Shown: positions 30,822 to 42,300 of the stretch, one piece after another
Layout: each line of letters starts with the position of its first letter
How positions within the stretch are numbered: position 1 is the stretch's first letter
From: Siderastrea radians
Taxonomy: Eukaryota > Cnidaria > Anthozoa > Scleractinia > Rhizangiidae
DNA: 64,000 nucleotides
Direction of reading: 5' to 3'
Assembly (NCBI GenBank): GCA_964017195.1
Contig: OZ024894.1
Location: 6,499,037 to 6,563,036, forward strand
Translations under genes and position numbers: made by a program
Notes under the pieces: generated by a model
Database searches by the model: none
What the model saw: the letters and a program-made list of their open reading frames with translations, nothing else
What the model was told of the DNA's origin: nothing

Positions 30822-32192
30822 TTAGGGCAGGATTTGCTCGTTCCTCCTCAGGAAGGATGGACAGAAGCTGTTACTCGCGAATTTCGTAAGGTGAAAACCT
30901 CCCTCTTTCATCAATTGGATCAACTGTTCAGCCAGCCGGATAGCACTCTCTTCGTTCGGAACAGACTTCAAAACGTCATCGACATAGAAGTTTCTACGCA
31001 CTATGTTGATTACTTCCGGGCTGAACCGATCTTCATTATCATCTGCTGTTTGCCGTACTGATCTGTTAGCGCAACAAGGTGACGAGGTTGCTCCAAAAAT
31101 ATGAACAAGCATTTGACATTCATCAGGGGGGTTATTCAAGCTGCCACTCCACCAAAGAAATCTCAAGGCGTGGGCGTCCTTGGGGAGAACCTTGACCTGA
31201 TGAAACATAGCTTCTAAGTCTGCTATAAATGCAACTTTATCCTGACGAAAGCGAATGAGCACACCAGTTAAACTATTCGCGAGGTCTGGACCTTGGTATA
31301 ACTGATCATTAAGGGAGGTGCCCTTGAATTTGGCAGCTGCGTCAAAAACAACGTTTCTTTCAGGACTGGCCATCGGAAGATGTAACAGAGTATGATGAGG
31401 TTTCCCACATTCTGGTGCCCTGCAGCGTACTGACGACTTGCATGATCTTGAGGAATGTTCCACCGAATTGATAAGGTTGAAGCAAATCCGCTTCTTCTTG
31501 ACGAACTCGGCTCTTTCTTCAACAGGCTTCGACTTAAACATTTCACAGCGGTAAAGTGGATGAGAACGACCACACATTGGACAGTTTCCGGTTTTACGAT
31601 CTTTACTGACTTCAGGATTGCTGTCCTCGCTGTCTTTCTTCGCACCTTCGGTAGTCAGCGTAGTAAACTTGAAAGGACTAGTTTGATCGTTTGTATTCGG
31701 CCTTTTGGAATTCGTAGGCTTTGTTTCGGTTGAAGAACTTGAGAAGAACGGGTGGTTTGCCACATCAGCGCGATCGTTCAAGAAGTTAACGACGTCCTTG
31801 AAAATAGGCATGATGCGCCCTTGATGTTCAAGCTTCTTCAAGTGTTCTCTAAATTTGGCTTGCGCCCACTTAGGTAATCTTAGAATCATTTTCTCAAGGT
31901 TGTCCGTGTTCATTTCTCCTAGGTAGTTCATAGCTTCCAACGTGTCATACATAACTTGTGCTTTATCTGCGTAACGCTGTAAGCCTTTCTTATCTTGAGG
32001 CGCTATGACGGGGCCTTTAACCAAGGTGTCAACACATGCTCGTACTATCTTGAACGGTTGACCAAAGCGATCTTGAAGGACTTGGAGTGCCTTTGCCAAA
32101 CCACCCGGAACGGACTCGTACCTCTGCACGACTAATAGAGCGGGGTCATCGAGGAATTGCAACAGTCGGGCCATTTTTGTCGGTTCGTCCAA
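30822..32192 (-). pseudogene. BEL/Pao DUF1759/zinc knuckle/RT fragment with internal deletion
   Basis: 456 codons in the same frame as gag, separated from it only by a TGA codon. Continues the DUF1759-type capsid-like domain ([13 protein letters not shown]), then knuckles [13 protein letters not shown] and [11 protein letters not shown]. It jumps directly to RT ([38 protein letters not shown]). The aspartic protease and the first part of RT, normally between knuckle and VVFDA, are missing. The YVDD catalytic motif is present. Confidence 0.88.
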
Positions 32193-32198
32193 AACCTT

Positions 32199-34064
32199 TC
32201 ACTCCACCATTTGACGGAACCTTTGACGAAACATCGGGTAGTTTTCAGGAGATCCATCGAACTTGACAACTTGTAATGCAGGTAAGCCATGATCAGCATT
32301 CATTTTCTCCATGGTAGCGGCGATCATTGCGAGGAGATTTCCGCCAACAGGCTGTGGAGTAGGTAAAATGCACTGTGGAACATCTGCAACACTTGAAACT
32401 AATCTATAGTTGTAACTTGAGGCAGCGGCACTTAAACCGGGAGCTGAGTGGTGAAGCGGAACCACAGGATCATAACAATGTACAACACGCGCACCGGAAA
32501 AGTCGGCGGTATAGGACGGGACCGAAAACATGGCAGGCCCGACTGGAAATGAAGACACGCATGAAGCTGCCTCTGAAGGCCTCGGGATTTGCGAGGAGAG
32601 TGCCGTAGGAACAGCTGGAACTTGCGTTGACACGACTGGGCGCGTATAAGCTTGCGTGTACAGTGCTGGAAGCGTGTAAGCTTGCGAGGACACGGCTGGA
32701 AGCGTGTAAGCTTGCGAGGAGACGGCTGAAGGCAGGTAGGCTTTCGTGGACACAGCTGGAAACGTGTAAGCCTGGGTGGACACGGCTGGAAGCGTGTAAG
32801 CTTGCGTGGACACGGCTGGAAGCGTGTAAGCTTGCGTAGACACGGCTGGAAACGTGTAAGCTTGCGTGGACACGGATGGAAGCGTGTAAGCTTGCGTGGG
32901 CACGGCTGGAGATGCGTAAGCTTGCGTAGACAGGGCTGGAGGCGCGTAAGCTTGCATGGACACGGCTGGAAGCGTGTAAGCTCGCGTGGACACGGCTGGA
33001 AGCGTATAAGCTTGCGTAGACACGGCTGGAAGCGTGCAAGCTTGCGTGGACACAGCTGGAAGCGTGTAAGCTTGCGTGGACACGGATGGAACCATGTAAG
33101 CTTGCGTGGGCACGGCTGGAAGCGTGTAAGCCTGCGTGGACACGGCTGGACGCGTGTAAGCTTGCGTTGACACGGCTGGAAGCGTGTGAGCTTGGGTGCT
33201 CATGACAGGAAACGTGTTGACTTGGGTGGATGCAGGAACAGTCGTTAACGAAGAGGTGTTGGAGGTAATTCCAAGTGCCAACTCTGACACAACATGACCG
33301 GAATGTGATGAAGATTTTGCATTTAACATAAGTTCCGAATACTCGGCTTCGGCTAATTTGGCTTCTAACTCGGCTATTTCAGCCCTTTCTCTTGCTTCAG
33401 CGACGTCCCTGTCAGCCTCCAGCTTCGCCAGCTCTAGTTCGACACGTTTCTGACTCATTTCCATTTCTAAACGCTTCATTTCTATTTCAATGGATCTTTT
33501 TCGCTGCTGTTCAGTTTGTTTCGCAGCTAACGCAGCCTTGGCCGTCGCAGTCCTCGTGTCGTAAAGTCTTGCGCTTGCCTCACTAAGCTTTGAGAAAGTT
33601 CGACTGCTTGCGGATCGGAGAGATCTTGCTGGCGATGTCATTCCAAAATTAGCAAGATCAGGAGATACTTGTTCGTTGAAATGTGTGGCGGCGGCAATTG
33701 CGTATTGCTCAGTCTTCTGATCATACTGATACTTTCTCGTTTCTTGAGTAGCGTACTGAGTGTCGACTTCGTAAATTTCGTCGCTATTTTCGTCCAGGAG
33801 ACTTTTACATCGTGTAACGTTTTCTTGGAAGTTACGCCACGCTTTATCCAGAGTTGACTGAAGAGACTTAACTTTGACTAGATTCGCGTAATCGACGAGA
33901 AGAATGTCAATTTGTGAGCAGGCATTAGTCATAGCCGAAACATATCCTGCACGCGACTTTCGTAGGGTGTGTAAAGCTTCGTGCATGGCTCCTTCTTGAA
34001 AAGAGCTCAACATTTTCCTTCGTAAACTTGGGCGAGTGCCTGAGACCGTCGTAGCATCCACCAT
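32199..34064 (-). CDS. BEL/Pao gag with 30-bp repeat array
   Basis: 621 codons from ATG at 34064. The N-terminal part is helical (ARLYDTRTATAKAALAAK and a coiled coil of KRLEMEMSQKRVELELAK type). The middle is about 20 copies of a 10-residue unit STQAYTLPAV encoded by a 30-bp minisatellite (32630-33230). The C-terminus LQVVKFDGSPENYPMF begins a DUF1759 domain, then a TGA stops the frame. The TGA is either a mutation or a readthrough site between gag and pol. Confidence 0.85.
   Translation of the reverse strand: MVDATTVSGTRPSLRRKMLSSFQEGAMHEALHTLRKSRAGYVSAMTNACSQIDILLVDYANLVKVKSLQSTLDKAWRNFQENVTRCKSLLDENSDEIYEVDTQYATQETRKYQYDQKTEQYAIAAATHFNEQVSPDLANFGMTSPARSLRSASSRTFSKLSEASARLYDTRTATAKAALAAKQTEQQRKRSIEIEMKRLEMEMSQKRVELELAKLEADRDVAEARERAEIAELEAKLAEAEYSELMLNAKSSSHSGHVVSELALGITSNTSSLTTVPASTQVNTFPVMSTQAHTLPAVSTQAYTRPAVSTQAYTLPAVPTQAYMVPSVSTQAYTLPAVSTQACTLPAVSTQAYTLPAVSTRAYTLPAVSMQAYAPPALSTQAYASPAVPTQAYTLPSVSTQAYTFPAVSTQAYTLPAVSTQAYTLPAVSTQAYTFPAVSTKAYLPSAVSSQAYTLPAVSSQAYTLPALYTQAYTRPVVSTQVPAVPTALSSQIPRPSEAASCVSSFPVGPAMFSVPSYTADFSGARVVHCYDPVVPLHHSAPGLSAAASSYNYRLVSSVADVPQCILPTPQPVGGNLLAMIAATMEKMNADHGLPALQVVKFDGSPENYPMFRQRFRQMVE
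32630..33230 (-). repeat. 30-bp coding minisatellite in gag
   Basis: About 20 units of AGCGTGTAAGCTTGCGTGGA plus CACGGCTGGA (plus-strand reading), keeping frame throughout. Units differ mostly by single substitutions. Confidence 0.9.
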
Positions 34065-34094
34065 ACAAACAAAACTCTCATTTGGAATTTACGA

Positions 34095-34524
34095 TGAAGG
34101 GGCGAAGGGCCGCTCCGATAAGTGTACCGCACGAATTTTCATAAGTACATAAACCCTTCCAGCAAATGAATTGACTTTTAGTGCATGAAGAAACAAAAAG
34201 TAAATTCCTAGGATAAAATAAAATGAATTACAATATAGCAATTAACCGAAAAGAACAGAAGAAATGAACGAAATACAAGAGCAAACAACGAATAAAGACG
34301 GCTTACCAAATGCTGGAGATAGGAAGGAGTTCAGGGAACCAAAAAATCACATACGTTACGAACGACCGTAGAAGTTACACTGAAGTAGATCAGAATGTGG
34401 AAAACTTAATGTGAAATGAACAGAACGAAATTTACATAGCAAATTAAAATAAAAGCATGCAAAAGCGAGAAAAAACATTGACATATGTAACAAAGAACAA
34501 AAGAAAAAACGAATAGCCACAACA
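34095..34524 (-). repeat. BEL/Pao 5' LTR
   Basis: 430 bp; upstream LTR of the minus-strand element, followed on that strand by 30 nt and the gag ATG. Confidence 0.92.
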
Positions 34525-35103
34525 CCTCCTTACAACGCGCCATGGCGATGATTCGTCGCAACGCCGTCAACTGTATGTAAGCAAATTAAAAGTGAAATTA
34601 AGTTTAAAGGTTTCTACTCCCTTCATCTCACCAAAACATAGCAAAGAAAACCGTCTAAACTGAGGAGCAATTCTATTTGTAGTACCTAAAGAAAAAGACA
34701 AGCATAGGAGAGGTTTTGGGGGAAAAGAAGAAGAAGCGCGGTGTTGATGTTGATTTGATTGAATTAATTAACCAGGGACGTGTCCTAATTAACCTTGCAC
34801 GAGCTGCACGCATTATAAATACGCGTCATCCAAACGCCATTTTCCATCTTTTTACTTTACTCTGCTCGTTTTTAGACAGTTTTTAGGCAGTTTCTTAGCA
34901 TCGATCAAGGCGGATAAGACAAACAAAGATAACCCAAAGTCGGCGTTTTTCGGGAACTTAATAGATTATCAGGATTATGGAAGAAACCCAAGCAGGCAAC
35001 CATTTTGATCTAGCAACTAATTTGATCCCAGTCCACTGCATCACACCTTTTTGCTCGGACACGCTCGTTTCATCGCCCAACCTTTTTCCGCCCTGCTGTT
35101 AAT

Positions 35104-36375
35104 ATTTCAAGGCACGCGACTCGCGCAATTAGCTTCACCTAGGCCTAGTGATGACGTGTTGCAATTGGCGCGATTCCGTAAGTTCGTGAAACCTCTTAGC
35201 ACTGGACTGAGTGCTAATCTCGACTTGGCCTGCTTCTGCAGAAACAATCTAAAACGTAATTATACTACAGAAAAATAAATATCACACAATAATGTTTGTA
35301 AGTAAATCAAGAAAAAGGAAACCTTCAAAATCAATAAATACGATCACAAAACCTCTTAACAGCGGGGGCAGCTGTAGTGTCAACTATTACTAGTGTGTAA
35401 AGTTGTCAGGTAGAAAAACAGTGTAGTGTGCGTCGGTTTGGAAGGGAATCCTCTGGTCAGTTGGAACGCGGGCTTTAGACACCATACAAAGCAGTCGCCG
35501 TTCCAAGGCTATATTATGCGACAGCCACCGTTGAATCAACATTTTACATCTCGACTTTCGCATTTTCTTTATCAACCTTGCTTTTAATAGTTATATTACT
35601 TAACCTGCCAAAGAAAACTGATCTACACGCTACTTTAGTGCTGTTCTAAGATGGGATCACACGTGCGGTAGGGGCAGGTTTTGTTACACAACTCCGGCAA
35701 ATACTCAAGAAAAGGGTTAAGAAATAGAAACTTACCACGTCGTTAAATCCACACAGATGAGTCGCTGAAGTCGACCCCCAGTGATCCTTCAAGCACCGCG
35801 GACACAACTGTGGCAGGCGGATACCTCGTCTCTATGCTGTTAGCTGTTTTTGTGACTTTATTTTGAAGTTTATTTTCGGAAACAGAAACACGACAGCAAG
35901 GTGAAAGAGGTATTTTTACCAAAATGCCCAAAACTGGACCGAGCGTTTGTCTAATAGAACAAAGAGGCTCCACCCAGCTGAAAGCTAGATCAAACGCCTG
36001 ACCCGACTGAAGAACCGACTGGCCAAATGACCGACCGCATGACAATACAACACACCCAATGATCAAATGACCGCCCGACTTTCTACCCTGCCCTTCCACT
36101 CCCCTCCCCTACCCCCATCAAACAGTGAGTGACTAACCAACCGACTGACCCATCAACTAACTGATTGACATAGGAAACGACCAAAGCTGCAAGAAAACAC
36201 TGGATCTTTCATTTTATGTAACTAAGTGATCATTATTAGATTCGCTTTTGTGTAGCAAATGTTGAGAATAACGTTCAAGTGATTTGGGAAGGAAAAATAA
36301 AGTGACAATTCAGGAGTCTGGGTGATTTTGTTTTCAAAAAAAGTTGGCCAGAATAGAGACTCCAGTGCAAACGCG
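35104..36375. other. Spacer between hAT copy A and TTAA MITE
   Basis: No supported gene. AT-rich, with a decayed GACCGACTGACC-like simple tract near 36000-36180. Open frames here lack family features. Confidence 0.5.
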
Positions 36376-36589
36376 TTAACCCTTTAAGCCCCAATAGTAA
36401 AAAGGATCTAATTTCTCACGAAAATATCACTACTTAACCAAACATACAGGTGATGAGAATAAAGGAAATGATCACTAAATACAAAATGTCTTGATGTTTT
36501 ATCAATTCTCCCAACTACGATGACATTAGAAAAGAAATGGGAAACAGTAATGAGAATATGCATATTGATATTGGGGCCTAAAGGGTTAA
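36376..36589. mobile_element. TTAA-flanked MITE, copy 1
   Basis: Ends CCCTTTAAGCCCCAATA and TATTGGGGCCTAAAGGG, flanked by TTAA on both sides; 206 bp of body. TTAA duplications fit Kolobok or piggyBac families. A related copy lies at 50927-51138. Confidence 0.8.
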
Positions 36590-37023
36590 TACGACCACTG
36601 ACGGGTCATAAACATTTGGTAATGATGACCGAATCCCGGAGAAAAACGTTCGGACCACTTTCGTTTGTCCCGAACATTTGTTCGGGCCAAACAAATAACG
36701 GGGCGCCTTTTACTGAACAACGAATACCATTAACCACCATTTTCTTTAATCCATTCCCTCTTTAGTGATGGCATAATCGGTTGTTGTCAGTGCGTGGTTC
36801 TTTGCACGGAAAACAAGCTTTGAAGATAAGGTCCCTTAGAAAATGTATTTTCTCACGTTTAGGAATGCACGCTTGTTTGCGTGCTACAGATGTGTCAGTA
36901 TATTTGCTATGGAGTATAGCAATTGGTTGGAAGCGTGCGTGATTATTTGTTATTAGGTATATAAGGTATTTTCGCAGTTTTCAAGATCACTCGACGGCAA
37001 CTCTCGCTACGTTGCTGTAAATT

Positions 37024-38880
37024 ATGGATGAAACGGGCAGTGAACTTTCCGCGGTACCAAACGTTAATCCTGAACAACCTATTCAAGAGAGTGGCCTTTC
37101 CGGCGAAGAAACGCTGAGTTTAATTTCCCGTCTCCTCGATTCGAAACTCGACAAGAAGTTTTCTGAGTTCAAGCGGCGACTTGAACAAAAGGAACTTGCG
37201 ACTAACACGCAAATTAAGAAATTGAAGAGTGAAGCGAAGGCTTCCAGTAGCTTTCAATTTAAAGAAACAAGTTATAATTCGAGTTTAATTCGAGTTTGTT
37301 AGACTTTTATTAACTCGGCTTCCACTCATCTTCTTGAGGGAAATTTGTCCGGAGTTAATACGCAACTGGAGAACGCTAAAACTTTGCGGAATAAACGCAA
37401 CAAAGTCATACGGTTTGCAGACAAGAAAGAGTCCGGCGGGCTGGACGGCGGTTGAAGAGTACGAACAGGGCGGGAAAAGGTTGGGCGATGAAACGAGCAG
37501 TCCGCTCTTCAAGCGATGTGTGATACGGAGAAGGACTGGCACGAGCGCTCTTTCCGCGCTTCCGGTGCGTTTGGTGGCCGGCAAAATTTACCTTTCAACA
37601 AACCGGAAATCTCATTTTCTTTCTTTATTTTTCAGCCAGCCGTGCACTATGATTAAAACGTTTTTTCACAGTCCTAGCTCACAGCTTACAATGCTTATGT
37701 CTGCGTGGACATTAGTCAATCTTTTCCAAAGTAAGTTCCCGAAAAATGCGCTCAATTTGAGAGTGTCGAATGCTTGCTCTTGCCGAAAAACATGACATGG
37801 TTGTCTTTCCTCGTCTCTTTAAAAAAAGCTCCAAATTACTCCACCCTAAATCTTACATATATTAAAGGCCGATAAATTTTACATGACATAATAAAAAATT
37901 AGCTGGAGATATTTGGAGATAGTGGCGTTTTGCAACTTTGAACTTTGCCTCCTTGCAACGCGCCATGGCGATGATTCGTCGCAACGCCGCCAACTGTACG
38001 TAAACAAATTAAAAGTGAAATTAAATTTCCAGATTTCTCCTCCCTTTATCTCACAAAAACAAAGCAAAGAAAACCGTCTAAACTGAGGAGCAATTCTATT
38101 TGTAGCGCCTAAAGAAACAGACAAGCATAGGAGAGGTTTTGGGGAAAAAGAAGAAGGAGTGCAGTGTTAATGTTGATTTGATTTAATTAATTAACTAGGG
38201 ACGTGTCCTGATTAACCTTGCACGAGCTGCACGAATTATAAATACGCGTCATGCCACGCGTCATCCAAACGCCATTTTCCATCTTTTTACTTTGCTCAGC
38301 TCGTTTTTAGACAGTTTTTTAGCATCGATTAAGGCGAAAAAGACAAAGAAAAGATAACCCAAAATTAACGTTTTTCGGAAACTATTAATAGATTGTTAGG
38401 ATTTTGAATTTGGATCTTTGAATTTTGAATTTTGCTCTAGCACCCAATTCGATCCCAGTCCACTGCATCACACCTTTTTGCTCGGACACGCTCGTTTCAT
38501 CGCCCAACCTTTTCGCGCCCTGGTACGAATCAGACGAGTTAGCTGACGATTCGGATGATGAAAAGAAACTTCAATCTGCTGAAAGAAGGGCGCTTACTAA
38601 GCTTCGTGCACGCAAGCAGAATTGCAGTTCTGTTCAGAACCGTAAATTTTCTCAACACTCATCTTTGGTCGCTGGGAGTTCTTTACATCGCGCTACTGCT
38701 TAGCCATTTCGCCCACAACAGTTTCCTCAGCAGCCATTTCGGCCACAGTCTTTTCGGAGTAGACAGCCTCAACCTTCCAACAAGTGTTTCTCCTGTGGTC
38801 AGTTCGGGCATTGGGCAAACTCGCCGTTTTGCCCAAACAACAGTCGCCTGTACAGCGACAGAGCCTTGCCAAGCACATCC
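37024..38880 (+). pseudogene. Ngaro gag-like gene, disrupted
   Basis: ATG at 37024 just after repeat A1. A coiled-coil-like region (SLISRLLDSKLDKKF, KRRLEQKELATNTQIKKLK) runs to a stop near 37302. Frame remnants continue to EEYE at 37465, are interrupted by the hAT-like element, and resume with SDELADDSDDEKK at 38530. A zinc-knuckle-like CFSCGQFGHW lies near 38790. Confidence 0.7.
37466..38522. mobile_element. Non-autonomous hAT-like element, copy B
   Basis: 1,057 bp, starting CAGGGCGGGAAAAGG and ending with the inverted CGCGCCCTG. Flanked by GTACGAA on both sides (37459-37465 and 38523-38529; one base short of the expected 8). It gives uninterrupted versions of the Polinton target (CTTACA once, at about 37852) and of the BEL target (CCTCC once, near 37949). 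Confidence 0.88.
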
Positions 38881-39199
38881 AGCGCTACCGCCAGCAAGTA
38901 GTGAAACATTTAACAGACTTGGAACAGCTGAGTATTTCAATGTTGTTGTAGATTTGTGTTCTCATGACCAGACTGTTGGGATTGAAGAAAGAGACTTATT
39001 GGAACGTAGTTATGAGAACTATTTCTAAGAAGGCTCTGAATCAGTCGTTGGTTAAGGGTAGGCTTAGAGTTAATGTTGATTTTTGGGAAAGCATTGGTGC
39101 TTCCCAGTTTATCCTCAGCGTTGTTAGGGAAGGTTATAAGATACCGTTTTACTATACTCCTACGCCAGTTATTCTTCATAATAATAAATCTGCCTTACA

Positions 39200-40995
39200 G
39201 AATTCTGATTTTGTTCTCCGGTGCAATTACCGAACTTCTTAAAGTTGCTTCGGTCGTGGAGTGTCCTTTTCCGCCGGTGGTTGTTAATCCCCTGTCAGTT
39301 TCCATTCAACCCAACGGGAAGAAAAGGCTTATATTAGATCTTAGGCACGTGAAATTTTTTTTTTTGTTTTGGTCAAGAAGCCTAAGATTAAGTTAACTTT
39401 GAAGATGAGAAATCGTTCCTCGAGTGTTTGATAGCCAGGCCTTGCGCTTGGGCTTGCTCGTTTGATATCAAATCGGGTTATCATCATATTGAGATTTTTT
39501 AATCCGATCAACAATTTTTGGGTTTCGCGTGGGTTTTTGAGGGCGTTACCAAATATTTCAAATTTACGGTTTTACCGTTTGGGCTGTCTGTGGGTCCATA
39601 TGTTTTTTTCTAAAGTTATGAGACCGTTAGTTAAATATTGGCGTTCTAAGGCCATCAACATTGTTGTGTATTTGGATGATGGCATTTCTGCAGCCCAAAG
39701 TTTCTCTAAATGTGAAGAGCACTCACTGCTTGTTAAGTCGGATCTTTTCAAATCCGGGTTTGTTTCCAACAAAGACAAGTGTCAGTGGGTCCCTATTTAG
39801 GTCATTTGCTGGCTGGGTATTTTTTTGGGATTTCAAGAACAATTGTATGTTCATACCATTGGGAAAGATTTCAGGGATCCTTGATGAGGTGGTTGAAATT
39901 ATGTCTTGCAAGAGAGTTTCTGCAAGGAAACTTAACCGTGTTACGGGGAGAATTATTTCTAATTTTTTTATCATGGGTGATGTTTGTAAGCTCATGACTA
40001 AAGCTATGCATCGGTTAATTGAATGCAGAAGAGGCTGGGATGCGCAGGTTATTTTAGACTCTGATGTGCTTGTGGAACTCAAATTTTGGCGCGAGCAGCT
40101 GCAGAACTTAAATTCCAGACCTATATGGAGGAAACATGTTTTACCTTCTCGGGTTGTTTATTCCGATGCTAGTGCGGTTGGTTGCGCCGCCTTTATTTCC
40201 ATGAACGGTAAACCAGTTTCACACAAAAACTGGGATGCGATTGAGATGAAACAAAGCGCAACGTGGAGAGAGCTTGTGTGTGTAAAACACGCTTTGCAGA
40301 GTTTTGCTAATTTGCTCAAAGGAAGTCATGTGAAGTGGTATACAAATAATAAGGGTGTAGCCTCCATTGTTAAGTCTGGTAGCAGTAAGGTTCACCTGCA
40401 CAAATTGGTAATGGAAATTTTTTCGCTTTCTAAGGAACACAACGTAATCATTGATATTGAGTGGATACCGCGTTCAGAGAATGAAGTTGCTGACTATTTG
40501 AGTAAAATTGTCGATTTTGATGACTGGAGTGTTAAAGATTCTTATTTCCGGGCTATCGATTCCACCTGGGGTCCCTTCACAGTCGACTGTTTTGCCAATT
40601 CCGTTAATGCTAAAGTTCCTAGGTTTTATTCATTGTTTTTTCAACCTGGGAGTTTGGGTGTTGATTCCTTCGCGTTTGACTGGGGTCGGGAAAACTGTTG
40701 GCTTGTTCCGCCGATATATTTGATTCCTCGTGTCCTCATGCATTTTCTTTATTGTCAATCGCGTGGTGTTTTGGTTGTCCCATTCTGGCCTTCATCCCTG
40801 TTCTGGCCATATCTTATTCAGGAAGACGGCGCGTTTAAGAGTTTTGTTGTGGATATTTTGTTCGTTCAAAATGGGAGCGATGTTTTTGTCCAAGGGGCGA
40901 ACAAAGAAACTTGTTTTGGCTCGTCTTCCTTTAGTACTCCAGTGTTGTTTTTGAAACTCGATGGCACCAGAACTTCATTAGTCCACTGGGACTAG
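39200..40995 (+). pseudogene. Ngaro reverse transcriptase/RNase H, frameshifted
   Basis: Early RT motifs (NPLSVSIQPNGKKRLILDLR) lie near 39290-39350 in one frame, and the catalytic IVVYLDDG at 39660-39685 in another, so at least two frameshifts exist. The RNase H region is in one long frame: YSDASAVGCAAF, WRELVCVKHAL, WYTNNKGVA and ENEVADYLSK. The third position normally reads TDN, so the D to N change in YTNNK probably kills RNase H. The C-terminal part (TVDCFANS, SFAFDWG) matches the extension seen in DIRS/Ngaro polyproteins. Confidence 0.85.
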
Positions 40996-41794
40996 AGAGT
41001 GTTCATGGTCCAATTCATTGTTTTCCACTGAGATTTTGGGCTTGGTATTGGCGTCTTATTATTAGTCCACTGGGACTACGATACGTTACATTGTGTGTTT
41101 TCGTTACTGGTTTGTTTATATTTTGGAAATATATCAGTCCACTTGGACTTTGTTTGGTCCACTGGGTCCTTTTGTTTTTTGACGTAGGATCGCCACAGTT
41201 CTCGCAGAGGTTGGTTTGTACTTATTTTTTGTTTTTTGTTTGTTCATTACAAGGTGCAAGGGCTTTATTAACATTGGTGGGTCGATTTAAGGATCCCGAG
41301 CTTAGTCGATTGGCAAGTTGTTTACCTTTACGCTGTTTAGGAGCTAAAGCGGATTCCACTACGGAGCGCTATTCAAGAGCTTTTGAAAAGTTTAGAGTTT
41401 GGGCTGCTAGTTATAAGGAAATTAGCTTTCTTCCATGTAATTATTTGTCTGCTGCTCCTTATTTAGAGTCCTTACTTCAAAGTAATTCACCGTACTCGGC
41501 TTTAGAAGCCGCTGTGTACGGTATTCGCTGGGCGCATAATCTTTTCGGATTATCTAATCCTTGCGAGTCTAATCTTAAATAGTTATTAAAGGTATCCTAG
41601 AATCAGCTAAGAGAAGTCTTTCTAGACCGATAGTTAAAAAAGAGCCTGTCACTCCCGATATGATATTTAATATATGTCAGAAGTATGCATCGGTTTACGC
41701 TAGTTTGTCTGACTTACGCACTGCCGCGTTTGTGTCACAGCTTACGCTGGGTTTTTACGCTTTAAGGAGGCTCGCAACAGTTTTTTGGCCTTGG

Positions 41795-42300
41795 AGTGTA
41801 TCTCTTGAAGTCAAAATTTCGCATAGAAGATAAACTTCGATTTCCTTGATAGTACACCACCTTTTCAACATATGATCAAAGTTTATTTTCTCACTGGTTT
41901 CCTAGCAACAGCTGTCACCATAGCAACGGTAATGGACAACCCCTCATTTTAAATAATGTCGAATATCTCGAAAACTAGTTAGACACTTTATGACGAAACT
42001 TGAACTATTTGAACTACTCAACCTACACAACTTGTATGCAAAATTAGGGAAAAATCTGTAACAACGTTTTCATGTAAATCATGATTCATTTTTTACGGGC
42101 TGATTTTGGTCATTCCTGCAATTTTCTCCAATATTTTGAGAAAGATAAAACTTAACACTTTCTCTTTTCAGTTGAAGGATCTTTTATGATATCAAAACAT
42201 TCTTAATGTACATTGAGCTTCCTAGGTGGCTGCGATTTTAAGATATTTATATTTAAAAACTGCTAAAATGCAGCACAAATCAGCCAAAAAGTTCGTTGTA
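41795..42300. other. Unassigned sequence inside the recombinase gene
   Basis: About 500 bp not related to the recombinase. It has no coding frame of note and leads directly into the inverted-repeat element, so it may be part of the same insertion or an older one. Confidence 0.4.

Larger units (their letters stand above)
27902..34524 (-). mobile_element. BEL/Pao LTR retrotransposon, 6.6 kb
   Basis: Two 430-bp LTRs (27902-28331 and 34095-34524) with TG...CA ends are flanked by a 5-bp duplication CCTCC (27897-27901 and 34525-34529). Reading on the minus strand gives gag, zinc knuckles, reverse transcriptase, RNase H and integrase, the BEL/Pao order. The LTRs differ at about five positions (near 1%), so the insertion is young. 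The coding part is damaged: an in-frame TGA after gag, loss of the protease and the N-terminal part of RT, and a frameshift before RNase H. No clear polypurine tract was identified before the 3' LTR. Confidence 0.92.
17138..35095. mobile_element. Non-autonomous hAT-like element, copy A, split by two insertions
   Basis: Termini CAGGGCGGGAAAAGG and its inverted partner ending CCGCCCTG are flanked by an exact 8-bp duplication CTGTTAAT (17130-17137 and 35096-35103). An 8-bp duplication and a CAGGG start fit the hAT superfamily. Subterminal sequence GATGAAACGAGC is also inverted at the right end. Removing the Polinton and BEL insertions leaves about 1,053 bp, matching the 1,057-bp copy B at 37466-38522. 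No transposase is visible. Confidence 0.88.

Noticed and set aside
32375..33170. Open frames opposite the BEL gag repeat array
   Set aside because: A 30-bp repeat opens all frames; the minus-strand frame is the one continuous with the gag and pol domains.
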